This document shows, piece after piece, positions 15,682 to 23,675 of a stretch of DNA of 51,470 nucleotides; the first letter of the stretch is position 1; each line of letters opens with the position of its first letter. A model generated the notes under the pieces. That model was given only the letters and a program-made list of their open reading frames with translations, was not told the DNA's origin and ran no database searches. The DNA comes from an uncultured Rhodospirillaceae bacterium (GTDB taxonomy: Bacteria; Pseudomonadota; Alphaproteobacteria; Rhodospirillales; Casp-alpha2), in assembly GCA_913030825.1 (NCBI GenBank), contig CAJWCU010000023.1:1-51470 (forward strand), given 5' to 3'. Position numbers and translations under genes: made by a program.

Positions 15682-16632
15682 GTGAGCCAGAACGACGAAA
15701 ACACCGGCAAGGGCGTCGCGACGACGCCTGGGCGCAATCCGCTCGATGCCACCTATCCGGACGGCGTGGGCGAACTCGTTATCGCACCGAACCCGGATGA
15801 TCCTCGATTGACGGAGAAAGTTCCCGGCATCGATCAGAACGGCTCGCCGGTGATCGCGTCGGTCACCGTCGAACGGCCGCTGACCCTGTTCCTCAACGGC
15901 CGCGAGATCGTCACCATGATGACGATCTGCGACTACCCCGAATATCTCGCCGTCGGCTATCTGGTAAACCAGAACATGCTGCGCCCCGATGACGTGGTCA
16001 CCGGCATCGAATTCGACGAAGACCTGGAAGTCGTCGTCGTGCGGACCGAGCGGGAAACGAATTTCGAAGAGAAATTGAAAAAGAAGACTCTGACCTCGGG
16101 CTGCGCCCAGGGCACGGTTTTCGGCGACGTCATGGAGAAATTCGAGCAGGTCGCGCTCGCCTGCGACGCGGTGATCAAGACCTCCTGGCTGTTCGACCTG
16201 ATCAAGAAGATCAACACGGCGCCGAGCCTGTATCTGGAGGCGGGCGCCATCCACGGCTGCGTGCTGTGCCAGGGCGACCGGCCGCTGCTGTATATGGAAG
16301 ACGTCGGCCGCCATAACGCCGTCGACAAGATCGCCGGTTTCATGTTCCTGCACGGCTGGTCCGGCCGGAACAAGATCTTCTACACCACCGGGCGGCTGAC
16401 CTCGGAAATGGTCATCAAGACCGTACAGATGGAAATCCCGGTTCTGGTCTCGCGCTCGGGCTTCACGGCCTGGGGTGTCGATCTCGCCAAGCAGGTCGGC
16501 CTGACCCTGATCGGGCGGGCCAAGGGACGGCGGTTCATCGCGCTCGCCGGGGAAGACCGCATCGAATTCGACGCGGCCCATGACGACGCGGCGGACGAGC
16601 CCATCGAACTGCGCCGCAAGGGCAGCCGATGA
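15682..16632 (+). CDS. fdhD: Formate dehydrogenase accessory sulfurtransferase
   Basis: FdhD moves sulfur from a cysteine desulfurase to the molybdenum cofactor so that formate dehydrogenase becomes active. The family core is visible: VERPLTLFLNG, MTICDYPEYLAVGYL, SLYLEAGAIHGCVL, EDVGRHNAVDKIAG, FYTTGRLTSEMVIK and PVLVSRSGFTAWGVDLA. The sulfur-carrying loop reads TLTSGCAQGTVF with one cysteine (Cys141) where E. coli FdhD has CxxC; single-cysteine forms are known. I chose the GTG at 15682, 8 bp after GGGAG. A GTG at 15631 is an alternative that adds 17 residues. It heads the rightward formate dehydrogenase run and overlaps mobA by 4 bp. Confidence 0.94.
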   Translation: MSQNDENTGKGVATTPGRNPLDATYPDGVGELVIAPNPDDPRLTEKVPGIDQNGSPVIASVTVERPLTLFLNGREIVTMMTICDYPEYLAVGYLVNQNMLRPDDVVTGIEFDEDLEVVVVRTERETNFEEKLKKKTLTSGCAQGTVFGDVMEKFEQVALACDAVIKTSWLFDLIKKINTAPSLYLEAGAIHGCVLCQGDRPLLYMEDVGRHNAVDKIAGFMFLHGWSGRNKIFYTTGRLTSEMVIKTVQMEIPVLVSRSGFTAWGVDLAKQVGLTLIGRAKGRRFIALAGEDRIEFDAAHDDAADEPIELRRKGSR

Positions 16633-17267
16633 CGGCCCCCGGTGTGGTTGGCGTTCTGCTGGCGGGCGGCCTGGCCCGGCGCATGGGCGGCGGGGACAAG
16701 CCGCTCCGGACCCTGGGCGGCAAACCGATTCTGGACCGTGTCGTGGCCCGTGCCCGGCCGCAGGTCGCGGATCTTCTCCTCAACGTCAATGGTGATCCGG
16801 CCCGTTTCGAAGGGTACGGCCTGCCCATGGCGGGTGACGTGATCGACGGGCATGCGGGGCCGCTGGCCGGTATCCTGACCGGCATGGAATGGGCCCGAGC
16901 GGCGCATCCTGAGGTCGAATGGATCGTGTCCTTCGCGACGGACGCGCCGTTCCTGCCGGGCGATCTGGTGGCAAAGCTGCGGGCGGCGGCGAAAGGCGAA
17001 GACGCCGAGATCGCCTGTGCCATGTCGGGTGGGCGGACCCATCCCGTCTTCGCCCTTTGGCCCGTCGCCCTGGCGGGTGACCTGCGCACCGCCATGATCG
17101 ACGAGGATATGCGCAAGATCGACGCCTGGACGGAACGCTACCGCATCGTCCATGTGGAATTTCCGACCGATCCCGTCGATCCCTTCTTCAACATCAATAA
17201 ACCGGACAACCTGGCCGAGGCGGAGCGTCTGCTCGCCGAGAATGGCGTGGCGGAGGCCGGAGTATGA
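16629..17267 (+). CDS. mobA: Molybdenum cofactor guanylyltransferase
   Basis: MobA joins GMP to molybdopterin to make the guanine dinucleotide cofactor used by formate dehydrogenases. The 212 residues open with the nucleotide-binding signature GVLLAGGLARRMGGGDKPL (8-26). The family motifs PMAGDVIDGHAGPLAGILTGM and SFATDAPFLP follow, and the end is FFNINKPDNLAEAE. The start codon lies inside the end of fdhD (ATGA) and the stop overlaps the DUF3305 gene, so the three genes are translationally coupled. Confidence 0.96.
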   Translation: MTAPGVVGVLLAGGLARRMGGGDKPLRTLGGKPILDRVVARARPQVADLLLNVNGDPARFEGYGLPMAGDVIDGHAGPLAGILTGMEWARAAHPEVEWIVSFATDAPFLPGDLVAKLRAAAKGEDAEIACAMSGGRTHPVFALWPVALAGDLRTAMIDEDMRKIDAWTERYRIVHVEFPTDPVDPFFNINKPDNLAEAERLLAENGVAEAGV

Positions 17268-17812
17268 ACCGGCGCCAGGTCATTCCCGTCGGCGTCATCA
17301 TCGAACGGCGCGAAATCGACAATCCCTGGCAGGACCATTCCTTCCGGCCGGTCGCCGTCGTGCCCGGTATGCCCGCGATGGAGGAAGGTGCGGACTGGCG
17401 CCTGATCCGCGAGGGCGACGGTTGGGTCCATTTCCACGCGGCGACGTTGGAGTTGGAACTCTTTCCCGGCGAGACCGAGGGCTACAAGACCAACCTCAGC
17501 AATTTCCAGCCCCATGTTTACGTCGTCATCGCGCCCGGCGAGGAAGCCGACGACCCGGAAGTCGTGCCGACGCTGGTGACCGCCTGCCCGTATGAGGCGG
17601 AAAGCTACATGGAAGATTCGGAAATGATCGTCGAAGGCGTGCCCATGCCTGAAGAACTGGCCGCCTGGATCGGTGCTTTCGTCGAGACCTTTCATAAGGA
17701 CGAAGTGTTCAAGAAGCGGAAGAACAAGAAAGCCTACGATCCGCGTAAGGGCGGCTTCCGGCCTCGTCCTCTCGTCGACAGCCGAGCCGACCGGGAAGAG
17801 GAAGAGGGATGA
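17264..17812 (+). CDS. DUF3305 protein of formate dehydrogenase loci
   Basis: This 182-residue protein belongs to DUF3305, a family that travels with periplasmic formate dehydrogenase genes. It opens with the typical VIPVGVIIERREIDNPWQDH and has WRLIREGDGWVHFHAATLEL and ETEGYKTNLSNFQPHVYVV. The C-terminus is basic (FKKRKNKKAYDPRKGG). It has no signal peptide or cofactor motif. It overlaps mobA upstream and the DUF3306 gene downstream by 4 bp each. A role in assembly or quality control of the dehydrogenase is inferred from context only. Confidence 0.88.
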   Translation: MNRRQVIPVGVIIERREIDNPWQDHSFRPVAVVPGMPAMEEGADWRLIREGDGWVHFHAATLELELFPGETEGYKTNLSNFQPHVYVVIAPGEEADDPEVVPTLVTACPYEAESYMEDSEMIVEGVPMPEELAAWIGAFVETFHKDEVFKKRKNKKAYDPRKGGFRPRPLVDSRADREEEEG

Positions 17813-18690
17813 GCGAAAAGGACGATAACCGCCTGGGCCGTTGGTCGCGCCTGAAACGCAAACGGGCGCGGGGCGAGGATGTCGCCGAGCCCGAAGTGTC
17901 CGGAAAGGAAACCGCCGTCGCCGACGACGAGGGGGGCGGATCGCGCCGCGGGGCCGCGGCGCCGGTCGCGGGCAAACCCTATCTGCCGCCGCTCGCCGAC
18001 CCGGACCTGCCGGTGCCGGAGAACGCCGCTTTGTCCACCCGGGGCGCTGACGGCGATCACCCGGCGGAAAGTGCCGACAGCAACGCGGACGAGGAAGACG
18101 TCCGCGAATTGACGGAGGAAGAGGCGGCCTATGTCGAGACCCTGCCGCCGGTCGAGGATCTGACCGCCGACAGCGACTTCGCCGCCTTCCTGGACAAGCG
18201 CGTGCCCGAATTCATCCGCCGTCGGGCCTTGCGCAAGCTCTGGCTCAGCGATCCCGCCTTCGGGTTCCTCGACGGCATGAACGATTATGACGAGGACTTC
18301 TCCGTTATCACGCAGCTCGCCGCCGGCGCCACGGCCTATCGCCCGGACCAGGGTGGTTACGCCTGGCGGGACAAGCCGAAAGAAGCGGAAGAGGCGGAAG
18401 AGGCGGAGAAAGGAGACGCGGCCGGCGATGGGGCCGAGGCCATGCAATCCGATGCCGACGCGGGGCAATCGGTCGAGGCGACCCATGAAGAATCCATGGC
18501 CGACAAAGCGCAGCGTGTCCAGAATGCGGGCGGCCGGGACGTCCGCGCGCGGACCTATACGGCCAACCCCTATTATCAGGCGCCGGGCATGCGGTCCCCG
18601 GTATCCGACCGGCAACCGGGGGCAGGCGCCGATGACGGCCACAACGACGACGACGACGACCTGGGCGATGCCGAGGACGATTTCGCCTGA
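17809..18690 (+). CDS. DUF3306 protein of formate dehydrogenase loci
   Basis: This 293-residue protein has the DUF3306 core in the middle (about 118-175: LPPVEDLTADSDFAAFLDKR, VPEFIRRRALRKLWLSDPAF, LDGMNDYDEDF). The flanks are low-complexity and highly charged: a basic N-terminus (RWSRLKRKRARG), glutamate-alanine runs near 188-205, and an aspartate-rich tail of five consecutive Asp residues near 280. Most of the chain looks disordered. It overlaps DUF3305 by 4 bp. The function is unestablished; it is inferred to help mature the formate dehydrogenase. Confidence 0.86.
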   Translation: MSEKDDNRLGRWSRLKRKRARGEDVAEPEVSGKETAVADDEGGGSRRGAAAPVAGKPYLPPLADPDLPVPENAALSTRGADGDHPAESADSNADEEDVRELTEEEAAYVETLPPVEDLTADSDFAAFLDKRVPEFIRRRALRKLWLSDPAFGFLDGMNDYDEDFSVITQLAAGATAYRPDQGGYAWRDKPKEAEEAEEAEKGDAAGDGAEAMQSDADAGQSVEATHEESMADKAQRVQNAGGRDVRARTYTANPYYQAPGMRSPVSDRQPGAGADDGHNDDDDDLGDAEDDFA

Positions 18691-18697
18691 TCGAAGG

Positions 18698-18808
18698 CCG
18701 ATTTCACGCCCGAAATCGGGCGATTCCGACGATTTGAAACCGTTCAAATGGAAGCTCTAAACCCATGAAAAAACTGTGGGTTAGGACCTGATTTTCCGCA
18801 TAGCGGAA
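18698..18808. other. Three stacked inverted repeats after the DUF3306 gene
   Basis: Three perfect inverted repeats follow one another in the 321-bp gap between DUF3306 and the TorD-like gene. CCGATTTC-N6-GAAATCGG lies at 18698-18719, TTTGAA-N4-TTCAAA at 18733-18748, and TTCCGC-N3-GCGGAA at 18794-18808. The first could be a terminator hairpin for the fdhD run, though no T-run follows. The other two look like operators or hairpins of a new promoter. A weak TTGACT lies at about 18820. The gap also holds the 9-codon ORF at 18902. Confidence 0.6.
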
Positions 18809-18901
18809 TGGGCCACCCGTTGACTTGGCCGGGGAAAAGGCGTTCACTTGTCCATTGGTGGAATAAGTCGCTGAGGCTGGGCCGTCGAGGAGGTCCCGAT
18901 C

Positions 18902-18931
18902 ATGAAAAAAGCGATGCAAATCCACCGTTGA
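18902..18931 (+). CDS. Candidate 9-residue leader peptide MKKAMQIHR
   Basis: An ATG at 18902 opens nine codons (MKKAMQIHR) ending in TGA. It is preceded by GAGGAGGT with 7 bp spacing, the best ribosome binding site in this stretch and better than that of the TorD-like gene 80 bp downstream. Such an arrangement suggests a translated leader that controls the downstream genes. It is too short to judge from codon use; an alternative is that the site belongs to a longer frame broken by a sequencing error. Confidence 0.4.
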   Translation: MKKAMQIHR

Positions 18932-19011
18932 AGGCTCGGAATTCGCCAGCCGTAAGAGGCGAAACCGACGTTGGAGATAAAAGGAAAATCCAGGTGGAGG
19001 CCAGCGCCACG

Positions 19012-19659
19012 ATGGGAAGCGATTCGAGGGGAGATCGGCCGCTTTCCAAGACTGACGAGACAGCACCGGAGACCGCCGTGCCCGAAGAGGACATGCTGCG
19101 GGCCGGTATTTATGCGTTGTTGTCCCGGTTGCTGGCACGGCCCATGGACGACGACACCATCGAATTCGTGCGCGGCTTGACCGGCGATGATTCGCCGATG
19201 GGCCAGGCCGTCAATTCCCTGGCCGCCCTTGCCAAACGCACCACACAGGTCGCCGCCGAGGACGAGTTCACCGTCCTGTTCTATGGCTTCGGCGCCGGTG
19301 GTGAATTGGCGCCCTTCGGCTCGCAATACCTCACCGGTTTCGTTTACGAAAAACCGCTCGCCGACCTGCGCGGTGACCTGGAGGAACTGGGCATTGCCCG
19401 CGCCGATGGCGTGACCGACCCGGAAGACCATATCGCCTTCGTCTGCGAGGTCATGCACGGCATGATCACCGGCGCCTTCGGCGAGCCGGCCAGCCTGGAG
19501 CGGCAGCGGGCGTTCTTCGAAAAGCATCTGGCGCCCTGGGCCGGGCACTTCTTCGCCGATATGGAGAAATCCAAGTCGGCGGCGCTGTACATGCCCGTCG
19601 GCACCATCGGCAAACTGTTCATGGAGATCGAGCACGACTCGTTCGGCTTCGGGCAATAG
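19012..19659 (+). CDS. TorD-family chaperone for formate dehydrogenase
   Basis: This 215-residue all-helical chaperone is of the TorD/DmsD family. It binds the Tat signal of a molybdoenzyme and holds it until the cofactor is in place. Supporting motifs are RAGIYALLSRLLARP, the central DEFTVLFYGFGAGGELAPFGSQYL, and the C-terminal FEKHLAPWAGHFFADMEKS. The ATG at 19012 has GGAGG 11 bp upstream; a GTG at 18994 and a longer open frame are alternatives. It lies just upstream of the small Tat protein and fdhA, which also has a Tat signal, so FdhA is its likely client. Confidence 0.88.
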   Translation: MGSDSRGDRPLSKTDETAPETAVPEEDMLRAGIYALLSRLLARPMDDDTIEFVRGLTGDDSPMGQAVNSLAALAKRTTQVAAEDEFTVLFYGFGAGGELAPFGSQYLTGFVYEKPLADLRGDLEELGIARADGVTDPEDHIAFVCEVMHGMITGAFGEPASLERQRAFFEKHLAPWAGHFFADMEKSKSAALYMPVGTIGKLFMEIEHDSFGFGQ

Positions 19660-19700
19660 GTCCGGAGGCGCGCGGCACGGCCGATCCGCCATTCGAATTT

Positions 19701-19716
19701 CCGGGCTTCGGCCCGG
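19701..19716 (+). other. UUCG-loop hairpin in the leader before the Tat gene
   Basis: CCGGGC-TTCG-GCCCGG is a perfect 6-bp stem closed by a UUCG tetraloop, one of the most stable RNA hairpins. It lies 42 bp after the chaperone gene stop and 90 bp before the Tat gene start. No T-run follows, so it is more likely an mRNA stabiliser or processing boundary than a terminator. Confidence 0.55.
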
Positions 19717-19805
19717 TCTGAAAAGCAAGACCCGGAATGGGCGTTTGATACCAAGCGAAGTGGAAGTTGAAAGTGTCTGTTAATGCAACTTATGAGGAGA
19801 CCGCG

Positions 19806-20003
19806 ATGAGCGAACAAAAGCAAAAGCTCGGTCGCCGTGAGTTCCTGAAGAAGGCAGCCGTCTCGGGCGGCGCCGCGGGTGTTGCCGCGGTTGCGCTTTC
19901 CAAGGGATCCGCGGAAGCCGCTGTGGTTTCCGATAGCCCGAAATCGTCGGGGTATCGCGAAACCGAACACGTCAAGACGTACTACGAGCTCGCCAAGTTC
20001 TAA
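19806..20003 (+). CDS. Formate dehydrogenase region Tat-target small protein
   Basis: This 65-residue protein starts with a Tat signal: the twin arginines are at 10-11 in LGRREFLKKAAV, followed by the hydrophobic Ala/Gly-rich stretch and SAEA near residue 40. A short tail follows (YRETEHVKTYYELAKF). Small proteins of this type are encoded directly before fdhA in many formate dehydrogenase operons. They may aid export or be a small subunit; the role is not established. GAGGAG precedes the ATG at 19806 by 6 bp. Confidence 0.9.
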   Translation: MSEQKQKLGRREFLKKAAVSGGAAGVAAVALSKGSAEAAVVSDSPKSSGYRETEHVKTYYELAKF

Positions 20004-20051
20004 GGCGAATTCACGTCGGGAATTAATCCTTCAACATTGGGAGACATTTAA

Positions 20052-22922
20052 ATGCTCACCAAGAAGAGCGACGGGGTTGCGAATGGCCCCCGTTTGAAGC
20101 AGGCGTTGGCCGGTGTGGTCGGAGGGTCCATGGACCGCCGTACCTTCCTGAAGCGTTCGGGAATCACCGCCGGGGGCGCTGCGCTTCTTTCCGCTGCTCC
20201 GTTGGGTCTGGCCAAAAAGGCCGAGGCCGCGACGGCGATGGCGAAAGGTATGACGCAAGTCAAATCCGTTTGTACGCACTGTTCCGTCGGCTGCACCGTG
20301 GTTGCGGAAGTCGACAAGGGCGTGTGGGTCGGTCAGGAACCGGGCTTCGACAGCCCCTTCAACCTGGGCTCGCACTGCGCCAAGGGTGCGTCGGTGCGTG
20401 AACATGCCCATGGCGATCGCCGGCTGAAGTATCCGATGAAGCTGGAAGGCGGCAAGTGGAAGCGCCTCAGCTGGGATGCCGCCATCAACGAAATCGGCGA
20501 CAAGATGCTGGACATTCGCAAGTCGTCCGGCCCCGATTCCGTGTACTGGCTCGGCTCCGCCAAGTTCAACAACGAACAGTCCTACCTGTTCCGCAAGTTC
20601 TACGCCTTCTGGGGGTCCAACAACGGCGACCACCAGGCGCGTATCTGTCATTCGACCACGGTCGCGGGTGTCGCCAACACCTGGGGCTACGGCGCCATGA
20701 CGAACTCCTACAACGATATGCACAACAGCCGCGCGATGTTCTTCATCGGCTCCAACGCCGCCGAAGCGCACCCCGTCGCCATGCAGCATATCCTGAAGGC
20801 GAAAGAGCAGAACAACGCCGAACTCATCGTCTGCGACCCGCGCTTCTCGCGCACGGCAGCACACGCCGATGAATACGTGCGGTTCCGCCCGGGTACGGAC
20901 GTCGCCCTCATCTGGGGCATTCTGTGGCACGTGTTCGAGAACGGCTGGGAAGACAAGACGTTCATCAAACAGCGTGTCTACGGCATGGATGAAATCCGCG
21001 CCGAGGTGAAAAAGTGGAATCCGGAAGAAGCCGAGCGTGTCACGGGTGTCCCCGGTGCGCAGCTTCGCCGCGTCGCCCGCTCGCTGGCCAACAACCGTCC
21101 CGGCACCATCGTCTGGTGCATGGGCGGCACGCAGCACACCAACGGCAACAACAACACGCGCGCCTATTGCGTGTTGCAGCTGGCCCTCGGCAACGCTGCC
21201 CGCTCCGGCGGCGGCGCCAACATCTTCCGCGGCCACGACAACGTTCAGGGTGCGACCGACTTCTGCATCCTGTCGCACTCGCTGCCGGGCTACTACGGCC
21301 TGAAGACGGGTTCGTGGAAGCACTGGGCCCGTGTCTGGAAAGTCGATTACGACTATCTCCTGGGACGCTTCGCCTCGAAGAAGCTGATGGAGACCAAGGG
21401 CATCCCGGTCAGCCGCTGGATCGACGGCATCCTCGAAGACAAGAACAACATGGATCAGCCGGACAACGTCCGCGCCATGGTGCTCTGGGGTCACGCCGTG
21501 AACTCGCAGACGCGTCTGCCGGAAATGAAGAAGGCGATGGAAAAGCTGGACATGATGGTCGTCATCGACCCGGTCCCGACCTTTGCCTCGATCATCCCGG
21601 ACCGTCAGGACGGCGTGTATGTCCTGCCGGCGTCGACGCAGTTCGAAACCTACGGCTCCGTGACCGCGTCCAACCGGTCGCTGCAGTGGCGTGAAAAGGT
21701 GGTCGATCCGGTCTTCGAATCGCTGCCCGATCACATCATCATGTACAAGCTCGCCAAGAAGCTCGGCTTCGCCGACGAGATGTTCAAGAACATCAAGGTC
21801 ACGAACGACGAGCCCCTGATTGAAGACGTCACGCGCGAATTCAATACGGGCATGTGGACCATCGGCTACACCGGCCAGTCGCCGGAACGCATGCGGGCCC
21901 ATATGCAGAACCAGGCGACTTTCGACAAGACCTCGCTCCTGGCCGTCGGCGGCCCCGTCGCCGGCGACTATTACGGCCTTCCCTGGCCGTGCTGGGGCAC
22001 GCCGGAGATGAAGCATCCGGGCACGCCGATCCTGTACGACACCTCCAAGCCGGTCGCCGAAGGCGGCCTGTGCTTCCGCGCCCGGTTCGGCGTGGAACGG
22101 AACGGTGCCAACCTCCTGGCCGAAGGCTCCTATTCCGTCGGCTCGGAAATCAAGGACGGCTATCCGGAATTCTCGATGGCTGTCTTGAAAAAGCTGGGTT
22201 GGGACAAGGACCTGACGGAAGCGGAACTGAAGGTGATCGAAGGGATCGCCGGCGACAAGACCAACTGGAAGACCGACCTTTCGGGCGGTATCCAGCGCGT
22301 CGCCATCAAGCACGGTTGTGCGCCCTTTGGTAACGCCAAGGCCCGCGCGGTCGTCTGGACCTTCCCGGATCCGGTGCCGTTGCACCGCGAACCGCTGTAC
22401 ACGCCGCGCCGGGATCTTCTGCCGAAGTATGTCACGTACGACGACACGAAGAACTACCGTCTGCCGACGATGTACAAGTCGATCCAGGACCAGGACTTCT
22501 CTCAGAAGTTCCCGACCATCCTTACCTCCGGTCGTCTCGTGGAATACGAAGGCGGCGGCGACGAAAGCCGGTCGAATGCCTGGCTGGCGGAGCTGCAGCA
22601 GGACATGTTCTGCGAGGTCAATCCGGTCGATGCCAACAACGCCGGCATCAAGGACGGTCAGCAGATGTGGGTTCACTCGCCGGAAGGCGGCAAGGTCAAG
22701 GTCAAGGCTCTGGTCACCGAACGTGTGGCCCCGGGCGTTGTCTTCATGCCGTTCCACTTCGGCGGTCACTGGCAGGGCGAAAGCCTGCGCGCCAAGTACC
22801 CGGAAGGGGCCGATCCTTATGTGTTGGGCGAAGCGTCCAACATGTGCGGCACCTACGGTTACGACATCGTGACCCAGATGCAAGAGACCAAGGTCACCTT
22901 GTGCCGTATCGAAACGGCCTAG
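20052..22922 (+). CDS. fdhA: Periplasmic formate dehydrogenase, catalytic subunit
   Basis: This 956-residue molybdopterin or tungstopterin enzyme oxidises formate to CO2. A Tat signal is present (MDRRTFLKRSG, 27-37), so the folded enzyme is exported to the periplasm. A 4Fe-4S cluster is bound by Cys74, Cys77, Cys81 and Cys109 (CTHCSVGC...C). The metal ligand is Cys199 in QARICHS, followed by the catalytic His200; E. coli FdnG has selenocysteine there. The GAMTNSYNDM and AEAHPVAMQHI stretches are typical of the family. It is followed 17 bp later by fdhB. Electrons pass from FdhB to the cytochrome b subunit and so to quinone. Confidence 0.96.
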   Translation: MLTKKSDGVANGPRLKQALAGVVGGSMDRRTFLKRSGITAGGAALLSAAPLGLAKKAEAATAMAKGMTQVKSVCTHCSVGCTVVAEVDKGVWVGQEPGFDSPFNLGSHCAKGASVREHAHGDRRLKYPMKLEGGKWKRLSWDAAINEIGDKMLDIRKSSGPDSVYWLGSAKFNNEQSYLFRKFYAFWGSNNGDHQARICHSTTVAGVANTWGYGAMTNSYNDMHNSRAMFFIGSNAAEAHPVAMQHILKAKEQNNAELIVCDPRFSRTAAHADEYVRFRPGTDVALIWGILWHVFENGWEDKTFIKQRVYGMDEIRAEVKKWNPEEAERVTGVPGAQLRRVARSLANNRPGTIVWCMGGTQHTNGNNNTRAYCVLQLALGNAARSGGGANIFRGHDNVQGATDFCILSHSLPGYYGLKTGSWKHWARVWKVDYDYLLGRFASKKLMETKGIPVSRWIDGILEDKNNMDQPDNVRAMVLWGHAVNSQTRLPEMKKAMEKLDMMVVIDPVPTFASIIPDRQDGVYVLPASTQFETYGSVTASNRSLQWREKVVDPVFESLPDHIIMYKLAKKLGFADEMFKNIKVTNDEPLIEDVTREFNTGMWTIGYTGQSPERMRAHMQNQATFDKTSLLAVGGPVAGDYYGLPWPCWGTPEMKHPGTPILYDTSKPVAEGGLCFRARFGVERNGANLLAEGSYSVGSEIKDGYPEFSMAVLKKLGWDKDLTEAELKVIEGIAGDKTNWKTDLSGGIQRVAIKHGCAPFGNAKARAVVWTFPDPVPLHREPLYTPRRDLLPKYVTYDDTKNYRLPTMYKSIQDQDFSQKFPTILTSGRLVEYEGGGDESRSNAWLAELQQDMFCEVNPVDANNAGIKDGQQMWVHSPEGGKVKVKALVTERVAPGVVFMPFHFGGHWQGESLRAKYPEGADPYVLGEASNMCGTYGYDIVTQMQETKVTLCRIETA

Positions 22923-22939
22923 GATAGGGAGACGCTACA

Positions 22940-23536
22940 ATGGCAAGAATGAAGTTCCTTTGTGATGCCGAACGTTGCATCGAATGCAACGCTTGCGTTA
23001 CCGCGTGTAAGAACGAACACGAGGTGCCGTGGGGCATCAACCGCCGCCGTGTCGTCACCATCCGTGACGGCCAGCCCGGCGAACGGTCCATCTCGGTGGC
23101 CTGCATGCATTGCTCCGACGCACCCTGCATCGCGGTCTGCCCGGTGGATTGCATCTACCAAACCGAAGAAGGCGTGGTTCTCCACTCCAAGGACCTGTGC
23201 ATCGGTTGCGGTTACTGCTTCTTCGCGTGCCCGTTCGGCGCGCCGCAGTATCCGCAGGCGGGCAACTACGGGTCCCGTGGCAAGATGGACAAGTGCACCT
23301 TCTGCGCCGGTGGTCCGGAGGAAGACAACTCCGCCGCCGAATTCCAGAAGTACGGCCGCAACCGTCTCGCGGAAGGCAAGTTGCCGCTCTGCGCCGAAAT
23401 GTGTTCGACCAAGGCTCTCTTGGGCGGCGACGGCGACATGGTGTCCAACATCTACCGTGAGCGTGTCGTGGCCCGTGGCTTCGGGTCCGGCGCCTGGGGT
23501 TGGGGCACCGCCTATCAGCTCAAGGCGGGCTCCTAA
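22940..23536 (+). CDS. fdhB: Formate dehydrogenase iron-sulfur subunit
   Basis: This 198-residue subunit carries four 4Fe-4S clusters that pass electrons from FdhA to the membrane subunit. The cysteine groups are CIECNACVTACKNEHE, CMHCSDAPCIAVCPVDC, CIGCGYCFFACPFG, and CTFC with LPLCAEMCSTKALLGG. It has no signal peptide of its own, so it should be carried through the Tat pathway together with FdhA. E. coli FdnH has a C-terminal membrane helix; this shorter form has none, so it must dock on the cytochrome subunit by contact alone. GGGAG lies 7 bp before the ATG. Confidence 0.95.
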   Translation: MARMKFLCDAERCIECNACVTACKNEHEVPWGINRRRVVTIRDGQPGERSISVACMHCSDAPCIAVCPVDCIYQTEEGVVLHSKDLCIGCGYCFFACPFGAPQYPQAGNYGSRGKMDKCTFCAGGPEEDNSAAEFQKYGRNRLAEGKLPLCAEMCSTKALLGGDGDMVSNIYRERVVARGFGSGAWGWGTAYQLKAGS

Positions 23537-23560
23537 AGCCCGACTGGTAGCCTAATCAGG

Positions 23561-23600
23561 AGGGGTGTCCCGCTGCCGACCCGCGCAGCGGGGCGCCCCT
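23561..23600 (+). other. Strong intra-operon hairpin between fdhB and the lipoprotein gene
   Basis: AGGGG-N3-CCCGCTGC-N8-GCAGCGGG-N3-CCCCT forms 13 paired bases interrupted by a symmetric 3x3 internal loop. It starts 24 bp after the fdhB stop. No T-run follows, so it may be a partial terminator, a processing site or a 3' exonuclease barrier that sets a higher level for fdhA-fdhB than for the genes behind it. Confidence 0.6.
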
Positions 23601-23675
23601 TCCGGCTACTGACCGCAGGCCGTCCGGCCCATGGCCGGCACGGATTCCCGGTAGGGCAAAGCTAAGGAAGTCAAA

